From an uncultured Gemmiger sp. (GTDB taxonomy: Bacteria > Bacillota > Clostridia > Oscillospirales > Ruminococcaceae), in the NCBI GenBank assembly GCA_949295035.1, contig CASFJO010000030.1:1-55452 (forward strand): 55,452 nt of DNA. The letters are read 5' to 3'. This document shows, piece by piece, positions 15,596-25,341 of this stretch. Numbering within the stretch: position 1 is the first letter of the stretch; each line of letters opens with the position of its first letter. The notes under the pieces were generated by a model that saw only the letters and a list, made by a program, of their open reading frames with translations, did not search any database and was not told where the DNA came from. The position numbers were made by a program, and so were the translations under genes.

Positions 15596-16675
15596 TTGTT
15601 CGATACCTTACGGACCTACTGGACGGAGAATCCGGGCTCGCTGCTGCGGCTGGGCGGCGCGGCGGTATTGTTTGCCGTTATTTATCTGATCAGCCGGCTG
15701 GTGCGGCACAAGATCCTGCCTTGGGCGCAGCGGCGGGTGGACCGTCGCAACCACCGGCTGCCCGGCATCCTGCTGAAAGGCTTTTCCAAACCGCTGCCGG
15801 TGCTGATCTGGGCGCTGGGGCTGTATGCCGCGATGTTCTTTCTTCCCCTGCCGGATGTCTGGCTGGACGCGCTGCTGCGCTGGGCACTGCGGCTGTTGCG
15901 GATCGCGGTGATCGGGCTGCTGGCCTGGGGGCTGATCGGTTCCAGCGATATCGCGCCGCTGATGATGCAGAATGTACAGGGAAAGCTGGATGTGGAGGTG
16001 GACAAAACCGCCGCCACCTTTATCAACAAGATCCTGAAGATCGTTGTGATCTGCTTTGCCGTGGTGATGGTGCTGGGCGAGTTGAACTTTGATGTGAACG
16101 GGCTTTTGGCCGGCTTCGGACTGGCCGGCCTGACCATCTCCCTGGCCGCCAAGGAGAGCGCCACCAACCTGTTCAGCGGGCTGATCCTGATCACGGAAAA
16201 GCCCTTCTCCCTGGGAGACTGGATCCAGACCGGCACGGTGGAGGGCGCGGTGGAGGACATCGGATTCCGTTCCACCCGGGTGCGCACGCTGGACGGCTCG
16301 CTGGTGACAGTGCCGAACAGCCTGCTGTGCGCCGACAACATCGTGAACGCCACCCAGCGCTCGCTGCGCATGCTGCGGTTCACCCTGGGGGTGACCTATG
16401 ATACCCCCCGCGCCACCATCGAAAGCCTGATGGCGGAACTGCGGACCATGCTGGCCGCCCGTGAGGATGTAAACCCGGACTCGGTGCGGGTGCGGCTGAC
16501 CGCCTTTTCCGCCAGCAGCATCGACATTCTGGTGCAGTGTGCGGTGAAAAAGCCGGACCTGGCAGAGTTTTTGGCCGCGCAGGAACAGATCAATCTGGAG
16601 ATCCTGGACATCATGCAGCGACAGGGCGCGGAGTTCGCCTTCCCCTCTCAGACGGTATATATGAAGCAGGAATAA
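15596..16675 (+). CDS. Mechanosensitive channel of the MscS family
   Basis: 359 residues from a TTG at 15596, chosen because it lies 8 bases after AAGGCAGG and downstream of the mapped promoter. Three to four N-terminal spans (about 20-150) precede the pore helix and beta domain: GLAGLTISLAAKESATNLF is the pore-lining TM3 region, followed by the PFSLGDWI segment and TRVRTLDGSLVTVPNS. MscS channels open under membrane tension and release osmolytes in hypoosmotic shock. The extra N-terminal spans make it longer than E. coli MscS (286 aa), as is common for YkuT/YnaI-type members. Confidence 0.93.
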   Translation: MFDTLRTYWTENPGSLLRLGGAAVLFAVIYLISRLVRHKILPWAQRRVDRRNHRLPGILLKGFSKPLPVLIWALGLYAAMFFLPLPDVWLDALLRWALRLLRIAVIGLLAWGLIGSSDIAPLMMQNVQGKLDVEVDKTAATFINKILKIVVICFAVVMVLGELNFDVNGLLAGFGLAGLTISLAAKESATNLFSGLILITEKPFSLGDWIQTGTVEGAVEDIGFRSTRVRTLDGSLVTVPNSLLCADNIVNATQRSLRMLRFTLGVTYDTPRATIESLMAELRTMLAAREDVNPDSVRVRLTAFSASSIDILVQCAVKKPDLAEFLAAQEQINLEILDIMQRQGAEFAFPSQTVYMKQE

Positions 16676-16679
16676 ATGG

Positions 16680-16710
16680 CAGGGCCCGGACGGAAACCGT
16701 CCGGGCCCTG
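16680..16710. terminator. Bidirectional terminator between mscS and polC
   Basis: CAGGGCCCGGACGG-AAA-CCGTCCGGGCCCTG, then CGTTTTT on the plus side. The two flanking genes converge on it. Confidence 0.85.
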
Positions 16711-16715
16711 CGTTT

Positions 16716-19700
16716 TTACAGAAAGCTGAGCTGGTTTGTGTCCGGCAGATCGCCCAGCGCGCCCACCGATTTCAGCGCGTCCATCACGGCGGTGGAAACA
16801 CCGCAGGCCTGCTGCAGTTCCTGGGCGGAGACGTACTCCTCCCCGTGGATGGTAGCGTTCTCCAGCGCCATGGCCGCCGACTCGCCCACCCCTTTCAGAG
16901 CCATGAAGGGCAGGCGCACCTTGCCGTCCTCCAGGGTATACAGCTTTGCGCGGCTCTTGCCCAGCTGGATGGGCAGAAACTCGCAGCCCCGGGCCAGCAT
17001 CTCGTTGACCAGCTGCAGGGACACCTGGATATCCTCGTCCTTGGCCTTTTTCTCCTCCCGCAGCCGGGCGCCCACCTGCTGCAGGTGCTGCCAGGCCATC
17101 TTCTGACCGCCGATGGCGGCCTCGTAGTCGATGTCATCCCCCCGTACGGTAAAATAGACCGCGTAAAAGGCCGCCGGATGGTACACCTTGAACCACATCA
17201 GCCGGATGGCCGCGATCAGGTAAGCCACCGCGTGGGCCTTGGGGAACATATACTGGATCTTGCGGCAGGAGTCCATGTACCAGTCCGGCACGCCGCACTC
17301 CCGCATCTTCTCCTCCGCGCCCTCGGGGAAGCCGTTCTTGGCCACCTTGCCCTTACGGGTCAATTCCATGATGTTGAAGGCCAGTTTGGGCTCCAGCCCC
17401 TTGTGGAGCAGATAGGTCATGATGCTGTCCCGGCAGCCGATCACGTCGGAAATGGTGCATACCCCATTCTTGATCAGGTCCTGGGCATTGCCGTTCCACA
17501 CGTCGGTGCCGTGGGACAGGCCGGAGATCTGGATCAGGTCGCTGAAGTTCTTTGGCTGGGCCTCCAGCAGCATCTGCCGCACAAACGGCGTACCCAGTTC
17601 CGGGATGCCGAAGGTGCCGGTCTGGCTGTCGATCTGCTCCGGCGTGACCCCCAGCGCCTCGGTGGAGGTGAGCAGGCTGATGACCCGGGGATCGTTCATG
17701 GGCACCTTGTCCATGGTGATGCCGGTCATGTCCTCAAAATACTTGTACATGGTGGGCACATCGTGGCCCAGTTCGTCCAGCTTGAGCAGCGTGTCGTGCA
17801 GATACTTAAATTCAAAATGGGTGGTCAGCACCCCTTTTTCCTTGTCATCCGCCGGGTGCTGGATGGGGCAGAAATCGTAGATCTCGTAGTCGGAAGGCAC
17901 CACCACCATGCCGCCGGGATGCTGGCCGGTGGTGCGCTTGACCCCGGTGCAGCCCTGGGTGAGGCGGTTCTCCTCCGCGTGGTTCACGATGCGGCCCCGC
18001 TCCTCCAGATACTTGCGCACATAGCCGTAGGCCGTCTTGTCCTGCAGGCCAGACACGGTGCCCGCCTTGAACACAAATTCCTTGCCGAACAGCTCCTCGG
18101 TATACCGGTGCACATGGCTCTGATACTCGCCGGAAAAGTTCAGGTCGATATCCGGCTCCTTGTCGCCGTAGAAGCCCAAAAAGGTCTCGAAGGGGATATC
18201 GTGGCCGTCCACCTCCATGGGGGTGCCGCAGAGCGGGCAGTTTTTATCCGGCAGATCGAAGCCGTCGGCCACGCTGCCGTCGGTGACGAACTCACTGTGC
18301 TTGCACTTGGGGCACAGGTAGTGGGGCGGCAGACTGTTGACCTCCGAGATGCCGGAAAAGTGGGCCACGGCGGAGGAGCCCACCGAACCGCGGCTGCCCA
18401 CCTGGTAGCCATGCTCATTGGAGTAGGCCACCAGCTTGACCGCGATCACATACAGCACCGCGTAACCGTGACCGCAGATGGAATCCAGCTCCTTTTGCAG
18501 CCGCTTTTCCACCAGTTCGGGCAGCGGATCGCCGTACTTTTCCTTGGCGTGGGTCCAGGTGGCGGTGCGCAGCTGCTCCTCCGCGCCCTCGATCGAAGGC
18601 GGATAGGTGCCCTTGGGGATGGCCCGGATGCTGCCGTCGATGCTGTCGGCGATCTTGTTGGGGTTGGTGACCACGATCTCGTACGCCTTCTTCCGGGGCA
18701 GGTAGGAGAACTGATCCAGCATGTCCTCGGTGGTGCGGTAGAACAAGGGCGCCTGGTTGTCCGCGTCCTTGAAGCCGTTGCCCGCCTGCAGGATGGCCCG
18801 GTAGGCGGCATCCTCCGGGTCCTGAAAATGCACGTCGCCGGTAGCGATCACCGGCTTGTGCAGCGCCTCCCCGATGCGGATGATGGTCTTGTTGAACTCC
18901 TGGATCTTTTCGATCGAGTCCACCGCGTGCTCGCGCACCATGTATTCATTGTTGCCCAGCGGCTGGATCTCGAGAAAATCGTAGAACTCCGCGATGTTGC
19001 AAAGTTCTTCAAAGCTTTGCCCTTCCACCACCGCCCGGTAGAGTTCACCCGCCTCGCAGGCGGACCCCACCAACAGTCCTTCCCGATAGCGGTTGATCAG
19101 GCTGCGGGGCACGCGGGGCCTCTTGAAGAAATACTTCACGTGGGCCTCGCTGATGATCTTGTACAGGTTGCGCAGCCCCTGGGAGGTCTGCACCAGCAGG
19201 ATCAGATGGTTGTATTTTTTCTTGAGCACATCCCCGTTGCCACCCAGCTCGGTATTGATCTGGCGCACGTCGGCGATGCCTTTTTCTTTCATATCCGCCA
19301 GCATCCGGCAGAAGATACGGGCCAGCGCGTCCGCGTCGTCCACCGCCCGGTGATGGTTGAAGGGCTCGATCTCCAGGTACTTGTTCACCGTGTCCAGCTT
19401 GTAGTTGTGCAGCCCCGGGTAGAGCGCCTGGGCCATGGGCAGGGTGTCGATGTAGGGGTTTTCCAGTTCAAACCCGGCCTCCTGGGCGGCCTTGCGCATA
19501 TAGAGCATATCGAACCGATGGCCGTTGTGGGCTACCAGCATCCGGTTGCCGGCAAACTCGGCAAACTGCCGGATGGCCTCGACCGGAACGGGCGCGTCGG
19601 CCACCATGGCATCGTTGATGCCGGTGAGTTCCACCACCCGGGGCGGGATAGGTTTGCCCGGATTGACAAAGGTGCCGAACCGGGCGGTGACCTGCCCGTT

Positions 19701-20996
19701 CTCCACCAGCACCGCGCCGATCTCGGTGAGCTGTTCCTGCGACGGGTTCAGGCCGGTGGTCTCCACGTCAAAGACCACAAAGCTGCCGTCCAGGCTGCCC
19801 GCCGCCTGCGCGCCGTAGACTACCGGCACCATATCGTTGACGTAATAGGCTTCCAGGCCGTAGATCAGTTTGAAGTCCGGGTCGCTTTTTCGGATGGAAT
19901 CGGCGGCCAGCATGGCCTCCGGATAGCCCTGCACCACCCCGTGGTCGGTGATGGCGATGGCCTTGTGGCCCATCCGGTGGGCAATGCGCACGATCTCGCC
20001 CGGGTCGCAAAAGCCGTCCATGCTGCTGAGTTTGGTGTGCAGATGCAGTTCCACCCGCTTGTGAGGAGCGCGATCTTCCCGCTTGCGGCGTTCCACCACC
20101 ATTACATCATAGGGGATGAGCACATAGTCCCGCTCATATTTGTCATAGCTGCAATCCCCTTTCACCACCAGGGTAGCGCCCTTTTTCAGCTCTTCCCACT
20201 TGCTGCAGTCCTCCCCTTCCTGGGCGCGGATCTTCAGATTGATGGAGCCGGTATAATCGGTGATAGACATGATATAGATCTTGCGGAAATTGCCCTTGAC
20301 CTCGGTGGCGAACACATCGCCCCAGACCATGGTCTTGCCGCCCTCGCCCCCCAGCTGGATCAGCGGGGTGAGTTGGGTGGGCTTGAACTCCTTGCCGTGG
20401 AAAATACGTACCGGCTTGTCGGTCAGGTCCAGGCCGGGGATGCGGGGCGGCTTTTTTTTGTCCTCCTTGAAGGCGGGTTCGGGCATCTTCTGGCGGATAT
20501 GCTCCTCCCACTGTTTTTCCGAAACGGCAGCCCCGCCCTCCAGACGCACCTCGGGCAGATAGCCGGTGCGCTTCTCGATCAGTTCGGCCAGCCGTTTGGG
20601 AAACTGGATGGATTCCAGAAACAGGGTGCCGGCGGGCACCTTGAACAGGATGGCGCCGTTCTCCCAGGAGATCTGCGCCTTGTCCAGAAAGCCGTTCAGC
20701 GGCAGGTCCTGACGTTTCAGATCCTCCACCATGCCCCAGATCTCCGCCGGGGTGATGGCCTCAAAGGGAAAATGGCAGCAGCACTCCACCTCCATACCGG
20801 CAAACAACGGCTGCAGCGACGCGCCCAGCCGGGCGCAGAGCGACCGTTCCACCGGGGCCGCGCTGTGCAGGTCCACCACCGCCCGGTTCAGAGGGCGAAA
20901 CAGTTCCACCGACTGCACCGCCACCCCGGCAAAGCTGCGGGCGAACTCCTCGTCCGACCCGAACTGCGGCCAGAGCTCCGATACAAGCCGTTCCAC
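16716..20996 (-). CDS. polC: DNA polymerase III alpha subunit, PolC type
   Basis: 1426 residues, full length for PolC, the replicative polymerase of low-GC Gram-positives. GTG start with AAAGGGGAGAG six bases upstream. Domains in order: N-terminal domain (about 1-215), OB fold (about 220-310), PHP domain beginning HLHTKLSSMDG (about 320), an inserted 3'-5' exonuclease starting VVFDVETTGLN (about 405-570), the remainder of PHP, then the polymerase with GSRGSVGSS, a zinc-finger CPKCKH...CPLCGTP and the catalytic PDIDLNFSGEYQ. The presence of PolC places the organism in Firmicutes. It follows ispG but is separated from it by a hairpin. Confidence 0.97.
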   Translation of the reverse strand: MERLVSELWPQFGSDEEFARSFAGVAVQSVELFRPLNRAVVDLHSAAPVERSLCARLGASLQPLFAGMEVECCCHFPFEAITPAEIWGMVEDLKRQDLPLNGFLDKAQISWENGAILFKVPAGTLFLESIQFPKRLAELIEKRTGYLPEVRLEGGAAVSEKQWEEHIRQKMPEPAFKEDKKKPPRIPGLDLTDKPVRIFHGKEFKPTQLTPLIQLGGEGGKTMVWGDVFATEVKGNFRKIYIMSITDYTGSINLKIRAQEGEDCSKWEELKKGATLVVKGDCSYDKYERDYVLIPYDVMVVERRKREDRAPHKRVELHLHTKLSSMDGFCDPGEIVRIAHRMGHKAIAITDHGVVQGYPEAMLAADSIRKSDPDFKLIYGLEAYYVNDMVPVVYGAQAAGSLDGSFVVFDVETTGLNPSQEQLTEIGAVLVENGQVTARFGTFVNPGKPIPPRVVELTGINDAMVADAPVPVEAIRQFAEFAGNRMLVAHNGHRFDMLYMRKAAQEAGFELENPYIDTLPMAQALYPGLHNYKLDTVNKYLEIEPFNHHRAVDDADALARIFCRMLADMKEKGIADVRQINTELGGNGDVLKKKYNHLILLVQTSQGLRNLYKIISEAHVKYFFKRPRVPRSLINRYREGLLVGSACEAGELYRAVVEGQSFEELCNIAEFYDFLEIQPLGNNEYMVREHAVDSIEKIQEFNKTIIRIGEALHKPVIATGDVHFQDPEDAAYRAILQAGNGFKDADNQAPLFYRTTEDMLDQFSYLPRKKAYEIVVTNPNKIADSIDGSIRAIPKGTYPPSIEGAEEQLRTATWTHAKEKYGDPLPELVEKRLQKELDSICGHGYAVLYVIAVKLVAYSNEHGYQVGSRGSVGSSAVAHFSGISEVNSLPPHYLCPKCKHSEFVTDGSVADGFDLPDKNCPLCGTPMEVDGHDIPFETFLGFYGDKEPDIDLNFSGEYQSHVHRYTEELFGKEFVFKAGTVSGLQDKTAYGYVRKYLEERGRIVNHAEENRLTQGCTGVKRTTGQHPGGMVVVPSDYEIYDFCPIQHPADDKEKGVLTTHFEFKYLHDTLLKLDELGHDVPTMYKYFEDMTGITMDKVPMNDPRVISLLTSTEALGVTPEQIDSQTGTFGIPELGTPFVRQMLLEAQPKNFSDLIQISGLSHGTDVWNGNAQDLIKNGVCTISDVIGCRDSIMTYLLHKGLEPKLAFNIMELTRKGKVAKNGFPEGAEEKMRECGVPDWYMDSCRKIQYMFPKAHAVAYLIAAIRLMWFKVYHPAAFYAVYFTVRGDDIDYEAAIGGQKMAWQHLQQVGARLREEKKAKDEDIQVSLQLVNEMLARGCEFLPIQLGKSRAKLYTLEDGKVRLPFMALKGVGESAAMALENATIHGEEYVSAQELQQACGVSTAVMDALKSVGALGDLPDTNQLSFL

Positions 20997-21026
20997 GATT
21001 TTCTCTCCCCTTTCGCTTGACCAAAA

Positions 21027-21067
21027 GTGCGCCCGACCTGCCCGCGAGGGGCAGTTGTCCGGCGCAC
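21027..21067 (-). terminator. Possible terminator between ispG and polC
   Basis: GTGCGCC...GGCGCAC outer stem with inner GCCC/GGGC, followed by TTTTGG on the minus strand. The T-run is short, so it may only attenuate read-through into polC. Confidence 0.5.
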
Positions 21068-21081
21068 CGCTTGCATGCCGC

Positions 21082-22128
21082 TTACAGCTTATAGACCTCG
21101 TCCACCAGCTGGCCCACGATGTCGCCCCGCAGCATCCGGACTTTTTCGCCCCGGATGAAGAGCAAAGCCTCGTCCTTGCCGCCGGCGATGCCGATGTCTG
21201 CTTCCCGGGCCTCGCCCGGGCCGTTGACCACGCAGCCCATCACCGCCACCTTGACCGGTTTGTGATAGCCGCGCAGCCGTTCCTCCACCTCCTGGGCGAT
21301 TTGGGCCACCGCGATATTGGTGCGCCCGCAGGTGGGGCAGCTGATGATCTCCGGCCCGGCCACGGGGTAGCCCGCGGCCCGCAGGATGTCATAGCCCGCC
21401 TGGACCTCCTTTTCCGGGTCATCGGTCAGGGAGACCCGCAGGGTATCGCCGATGCCCCGCAGCAGCAGCCCGCCGATACCCATGCCGGATTTGATCAGCC
21501 CCATCCGGTAGGTGCCCGCCTCGGTGACCCCTACATGCAGCGGATAGTCGCAGGCGTCGCTAAGCCGCTGATACGCCTCCATCATGGTGGGCACATTGCT
21601 GGATTTGATGGAGATGACGATGTTGGAAAAATCGTGTTTTTCCAGCAGGCGCACATGGTACAGCGCGCTCTCCACCAAGGCCTGGGGGGTGGGCGCGCCG
21701 TATTTGGCCAGGATCTCTTTTTCCAGGCTGCCGGCGTTCACCCCGATGCGGATGGGGATATTTCTTGCGTTGCAAGCGTTGGCCACCGCTTTGACCCGGT
21801 CGTCCGCGCCAATGTTGCCCGGATTGATGCGGATCTTGTCCGCGCCCGCGTCCACGCAGGCCAGGGCGATGCGGTAGTCAAAGTGGATGTCCGCCACAAA
21901 AGGGATATCCACCGCGCTCTTGACCGCGTCAACGATCCGCACGTCCTCCAGGGTGGGCACGCTGGCCCGCAGGATCTGGCAGCCCGCCTCGGCCACCCGT
22001 TTGGCCTGGGCCACGTTGCCGGCGATATCCGCTACCGGCACGTTGAGCATGGTCTGCACGGCGATGGGATTGTCCCCGCCGATGCGCACCTTGCCGATCT
22101 GCACTTCCCGTTTGCGCACTCGTTCCAT
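21082..22128 (-). CDS. ispG: 4-hydroxy-3-methylbut-2-enyl diphosphate synthase (flavodoxin/ferredoxin)
   Basis: 348 residues. IspG (GcpE) reduces MEcPP to HMBPP in the MEP isoprenoid pathway. The TIM-barrel half opens with GGDNPIAVQTM and contains RINPGNIG. The C-terminal half carries the [4Fe-4S] ligands ISCPTCGRT and GCVVNGPGEA. It lies 20 bases downstream of rseP, and the dxr gene for the second pathway step is two genes upstream. Confidence 0.96.
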   Translation of the reverse strand: MERVRKREVQIGKVRIGGDNPIAVQTMLNVPVADIAGNVAQAKRVAEAGCQILRASVPTLEDVRIVDAVKSAVDIPFVADIHFDYRIALACVDAGADKIRINPGNIGADDRVKAVANACNARNIPIRIGVNAGSLEKEILAKYGAPTPQALVESALYHVRLLEKHDFSNIVISIKSSNVPTMMEAYQRLSDACDYPLHVGVTEAGTYRMGLIKSGMGIGGLLLRGIGDTLRVSLTDDPEKEVQAGYDILRAAGYPVAGPEIISCPTCGRTNIAVAQIAQEVEERLRGYHKPVKVAVMGCVVNGPGEAREADIGIAGGKDEALLFIRGEKVRMLRGDIVGQLVDEVYKL

Positions 22129-22148
22129 GTTTTTACCTCCCCGGCCGG

Positions 22149-23222
22149 TCAGGCTGAAAACAGCAGGCGGCCAATGTCGTTATAGGTTGCGAAAGCAATC
22201 AGCAGCAGCAGGCAGGCCATGCCCGCCAGGTTGACCCACATCTGGAACCGGGCCGGGATGGGCCGGCGGATGACCGCCTCCACCAGCAGAAACAGCAGCC
22301 GGCCGCCGTCCAGCGCGGGAACGGGCAGCAGATTCATGATGCCCAGGTTGATGGTGATGAGGGCCAGCAGGCTGAGTACCTCGGTCAGCCCCATGGAGGC
22401 TGCCTGGCCGATGGCGCTGACGATACCCACCGGGCCGGACAGGTCATTGACGCTGGCGTTGCCGGTGAACAGATCCACCAGACCGCGGAACACCACCCGC
22501 CCGTAATAGGCGGTATACTGCACCGACTGATACAGCACCCCGCCCACCGTTTTCTCGGTGGCCAGCACCTTAAAGCCCATATCCAGGTAGGTGCTGCCGT
22601 CTTCGGCGGTAACGGTAGTCAGGGTCACGGCGGGCAGGCTGATCTTCTGCCCGTTCCGCAACACCACGAAATCGGCCGTGCCGCCGCTGGCGCGCTCCAG
22701 CTCATACACGATGTCGGAAGCCACAAAACAGCGCCGGCCGTTGATGGAATACACCGTATCCCCCAGCTGCAGGCCGGCCAGCTGGGCGCCGGAGCTTTCG
22801 GTGATCTGGGCCACCTGGCGGGTGACCAGGTAATCCTGGCCGCTCAGCAGCACCACCAGCACCAGAAAGCCCAGGATGAAGTTCATGATCGCGCCCGCGG
22901 CCATCACCAGCGCCCGGCGCGGGATGCTGACCCGGTCAAAGGGTTTGCCGGTTTTGAGCTCGGCGGGCACATCGTCGGCGAGGCGGTCCTCCTCGTCGCT
23001 GAACTCCCCCTCCATACTCACATAGCCGCCGATGGGCAGCGCCCGGATGCTGTACCGGGTACCGCCCCGGATGCGGGACAGGATCGCCGGCCCCATCCCG
23101 ATGGAAAATTCATTGACCTGGATACCGCACCACTTGGCGGTGATGAAATGACCAAACTCATGAAAGGCGATCACCAGGCCAAATACCACCACGGCGGCGA
23201 TCAGGGTTATCAATGCAGACAT
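22149..23222 (-). CDS. rseP: RIP metalloprotease RseP (site-2 protease)
   Basis: 357 residues. The zinc motif HEFGH is at 21-25 within the first span, and the second active-site motif NLLPVPALDGG is near 300. One PDZ domain lies about 120-205 between membrane spans. It cleaves transmembrane anti-sigma factors or signal-peptide remnants within the membrane. In Firmicutes the gene customarily sits between dxr and ispG, as here (49-base gap to dxr). Confidence 0.95.
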   Translation of the reverse strand: MSALITLIAAVVVFGLVIAFHEFGHFITAKWCGIQVNEFSIGMGPAILSRIRGGTRYSIRALPIGGYVSMEGEFSDEEDRLADDVPAELKTGKPFDRVSIPRRALVMAAGAIMNFILGFLVLVVLLSGQDYLVTRQVAQITESSGAQLAGLQLGDTVYSINGRRCFVASDIVYELERASGGTADFVVLRNGQKISLPAVTLTTVTAEDGSTYLDMGFKVLATEKTVGGVLYQSVQYTAYYGRVVFRGLVDLFTGNASVNDLSGPVGIVSAIGQAASMGLTEVLSLLALITINLGIMNLLPVPALDGGRLLFLLVEAVIRRPIPARFQMWVNLAGMACLLLLIAFATYNDIGRLLFSA

Positions 23223-23271
23223 GGCATACTCTCACTTTCCCCGCCCCAAAGCCGCAATGCCGGGCGTTTTG

Positions 23272-24420
23272 TCAAAGATGGGCCTGCACAAAACGGCGGG
23301 CCTGCCGGTCGCACTCGTACACGTCCGGCAACGAATAGGTTCCTCCGAAGGAATCGCTGTCCACCACGGCCTCCACCAGACGGCCGATATCCAGAAATCC
23401 GATCTTATCCTCCAAAAACAGCCGTACCGCCTCCTCGTTGGCGCCGTTGGCCGCGCAGGGGGCCAGACCGCCCTTGGCGATGGCCTTCTTGCAGGCGGCC
23501 AGGCAGCGGAAGGTCTCCTCGTCGGCCACGTCGAAGGTCAGCTGCCTGAGTGCCGAGAAATCCAGTTCCGGGGTCGGGCCGGGCACGCGCTCCGGCCAGG
23601 TGAGGGCGTACTGGATGGGGATGCGCATATCCGGCACCCCCAGCTGGGCCAGCACCGAATTGTCGGCGAACTGGACCATGGAATGGATCACGCTCTGGCG
23701 CTGCACCACGATCTGGATCTTCTCCGGCGGCAGGCCGAACAGCCATACCGCCTCGATCAGTTCCAGCCCCTTGTTCATCAGAGTGGCCGAGTCGATGGTG
23801 ATCTTGGCGCCCATATTCCAGTTGGGATGTTTCAGGGCGTCGGCCCGGGTCTTGCCCGCCAGCTGGTCCCGCTTCATGCCGAAGAACGGCCCGCCGGAAG
23901 CGGTGAGCAGGATCTTGGTGAGGGTTTTGGCCGAGTGGGCGTCCTGCAAGCACTGGAAGATGGCAGAGTGCTCACTGTCCACCGGCAGCAGGTGCACGCC
24001 GTTTTTGCGCACCGCCTCGGTGACCAGATGCCCGCCGGTGACCAGGCTCTCCTTATTGGCCAGGGCCACGTCGTTGCCGCTCTCGATGGCTGCCAGGGTG
24101 GCGCCCAGGCCGGCGATGCCCACCACCGCGTTAAGCACCGCGTCCACCGGATGGCGTGCCAGTTCGATCAGCCCCTGGGGCCCCCGCAGCAGCCGGGGCG
24201 GAGCGGGCAGACCCGCCAGCAGCCTTTCCATTGTATCGGCGGCGGCCTGGTCCACCACCGCTACCCACTCCGGGCTAAATTCCTGCACCTGCCGCAGCAG
24301 CAGATCCACCCGGGAGTGGGCGGCCAGCCCGTGCACCCGATACCCCTGGGCACGGATCACGTCCAGGCTCTGGGTACCGATGGAGCCGGTGGACCCCAGC
24401 AATGTGATCGTCTTACTCAT
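23272..24420 (-). CDS. dxr: 1-deoxy-D-xylulose 5-phosphate reductoisomerase
   Basis: 382 residues from the ATG at 24420; a GTG three codons earlier is in frame but sits on the binding site. The NADPH-binding loop LLGSTGSIGTQSLDV opens the protein. ANKESLV, DSEHSAIFQ and ASGGPFF are the catalytic and metal-binding motifs. It commits DXP to the MEP isoprenoid pathway. The start is about 10 bases from the stop of cdsA. Confidence 0.96.
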   Translation of the reverse strand: MSKTITLLGSTGSIGTQSLDVIRAQGYRVHGLAAHSRVDLLLRQVQEFSPEWVAVVDQAAADTMERLLAGLPAPPRLLRGPQGLIELARHPVDAVLNAVVGIAGLGATLAAIESGNDVALANKESLVTGGHLVTEAVRKNGVHLLPVDSEHSAIFQCLQDAHSAKTLTKILLTASGGPFFGMKRDQLAGKTRADALKHPNWNMGAKITIDSATLMNKGLELIEAVWLFGLPPEKIQIVVQRQSVIHSMVQFADNSVLAQLGVPDMRIPIQYALTWPERVPGPTPELDFSALRQLTFDVADEETFRCLAACKKAIAKGGLAPCAANGANEEAVRLFLEDKIGFLDIGRLVEAVVDSDSFGGTYSLPDVYECDRQARRFVQAHL

Positions 24421-24430
24421 ACTCCGCACC

Positions 24431-25303
24431 TCACCGCGTCACCCGGTAGAACAGCAGCGTGACCGCCAGCGTCACAAAGGGGGCAATAAACATTACGCTG
24501 TCGAACCGGTCCAAAATTCCGCCGTGGCCGGGAAAAATCTTTCCGTAATCCTTGATGCCCTGCTGGCGCTTGACCACCGAGGCGAACAGATCGCCCAGGA
24601 TGCCCAGCCCGGAGCCCACGGCCCCCATGATCGCCATAAACAGGTAGGTGCGCCAGGTGATCCCGACCCCGCTGAACATCAGGCTGTACAGGCCGCCGAT
24701 CTGTTCATATACCGCGGTGATGACCACCGCCAGCAGCATGGAGCCGAACACACCGCCCACAGCGCCCTCCACTGTTTTGTGAGGGCTGACCACCGGGGCC
24801 AGCTTGTGTTTGCCCAAAAAGCGGCCGGTAAAATAGGCGGCCGAATCGCCGCCCCAGGCCATGCCCAGGATCAGCAGGATAAAGTAGATGGCGTCGTTGC
24901 CGTATCGTTCCACCGGGAGCAGGTGTTTGAGGTAGACCAGCGAATAAAAGCACAAGATCACCAGACCGGAAAAACAGACCACGCCGCTCATCCGGGCAAA
25001 ATCCAGCTCGGCGTGCCGCCAGATCAGACAGACGCATAGATACAGTGCCACCAGCAGCGAACCGGGCAGCAGCACCGCCCAGGCGGCCGGCACAGTGGAC
25101 ACCATGACCAGCACGGTGTAGGGCACCAGCGGCGCAAAAACCGCCCATTGCCGTTTGCCAAAGCCGAAGGCATGGTAGATCTCCCACTCGGCCATCAGAC
25201 AGACGATGGCCACGATCAGATTGAACCACACGCTGTCAAACAACACCAGCACCAGCGCCAGAACGACCAGCGCCACGGCGGAGGTGATGATTCGCGTTTT
25301 CAA
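24431..25303 (-). CDS. cdsA: Phosphatidate cytidylyltransferase
   Basis: 290 residues, about eight membrane spans. The CDP-diglyceride synthetase signature is at about 215-265, including SPHKTVEGAVGGV and GDLFASVVKRQQGIKD. It makes CDP-diacylglycerol for phospholipid synthesis. TTG start, with GGGGGAG five bases upstream. Lies between uppS and dxr in the conserved cluster. Confidence 0.95.
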   Translation of the reverse strand: MKTRIITSAVALVVLALVLVLFDSVWFNLIVAIVCLMAEWEIYHAFGFGKRQWAVFAPLVPYTVLVMVSTVPAAWAVLLPGSLLVALYLCVCLIWRHAELDFARMSGVVCFSGLVILCFYSLVYLKHLLPVERYGNDAIYFILLILGMAWGGDSAAYFTGRFLGKHKLAPVVSPHKTVEGAVGGVFGSMLLAVVITAVYEQIGGLYSLMFSGVGITWRTYLFMAIMGAVGSGLGILGDLFASVVKRQQGIKDYGKIFPGHGGILDRFDSVMFIAPFVTLAVTLLFYRVTR

Positions 25304-25341
25304 ATAGGCTCCCCCACTTTCGGTATGTAGTATTTCCCGGA

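Noticed and set aside
16845-21020. Open frame of about 1390 codons on the plus strand, antisense to polC
   Set aside because: It is the complement of a certain gene in GC-rich DNA, where stop codons are rare in opposing frames. The translation is His/Gln/Val-Leu-rich and has no family features.
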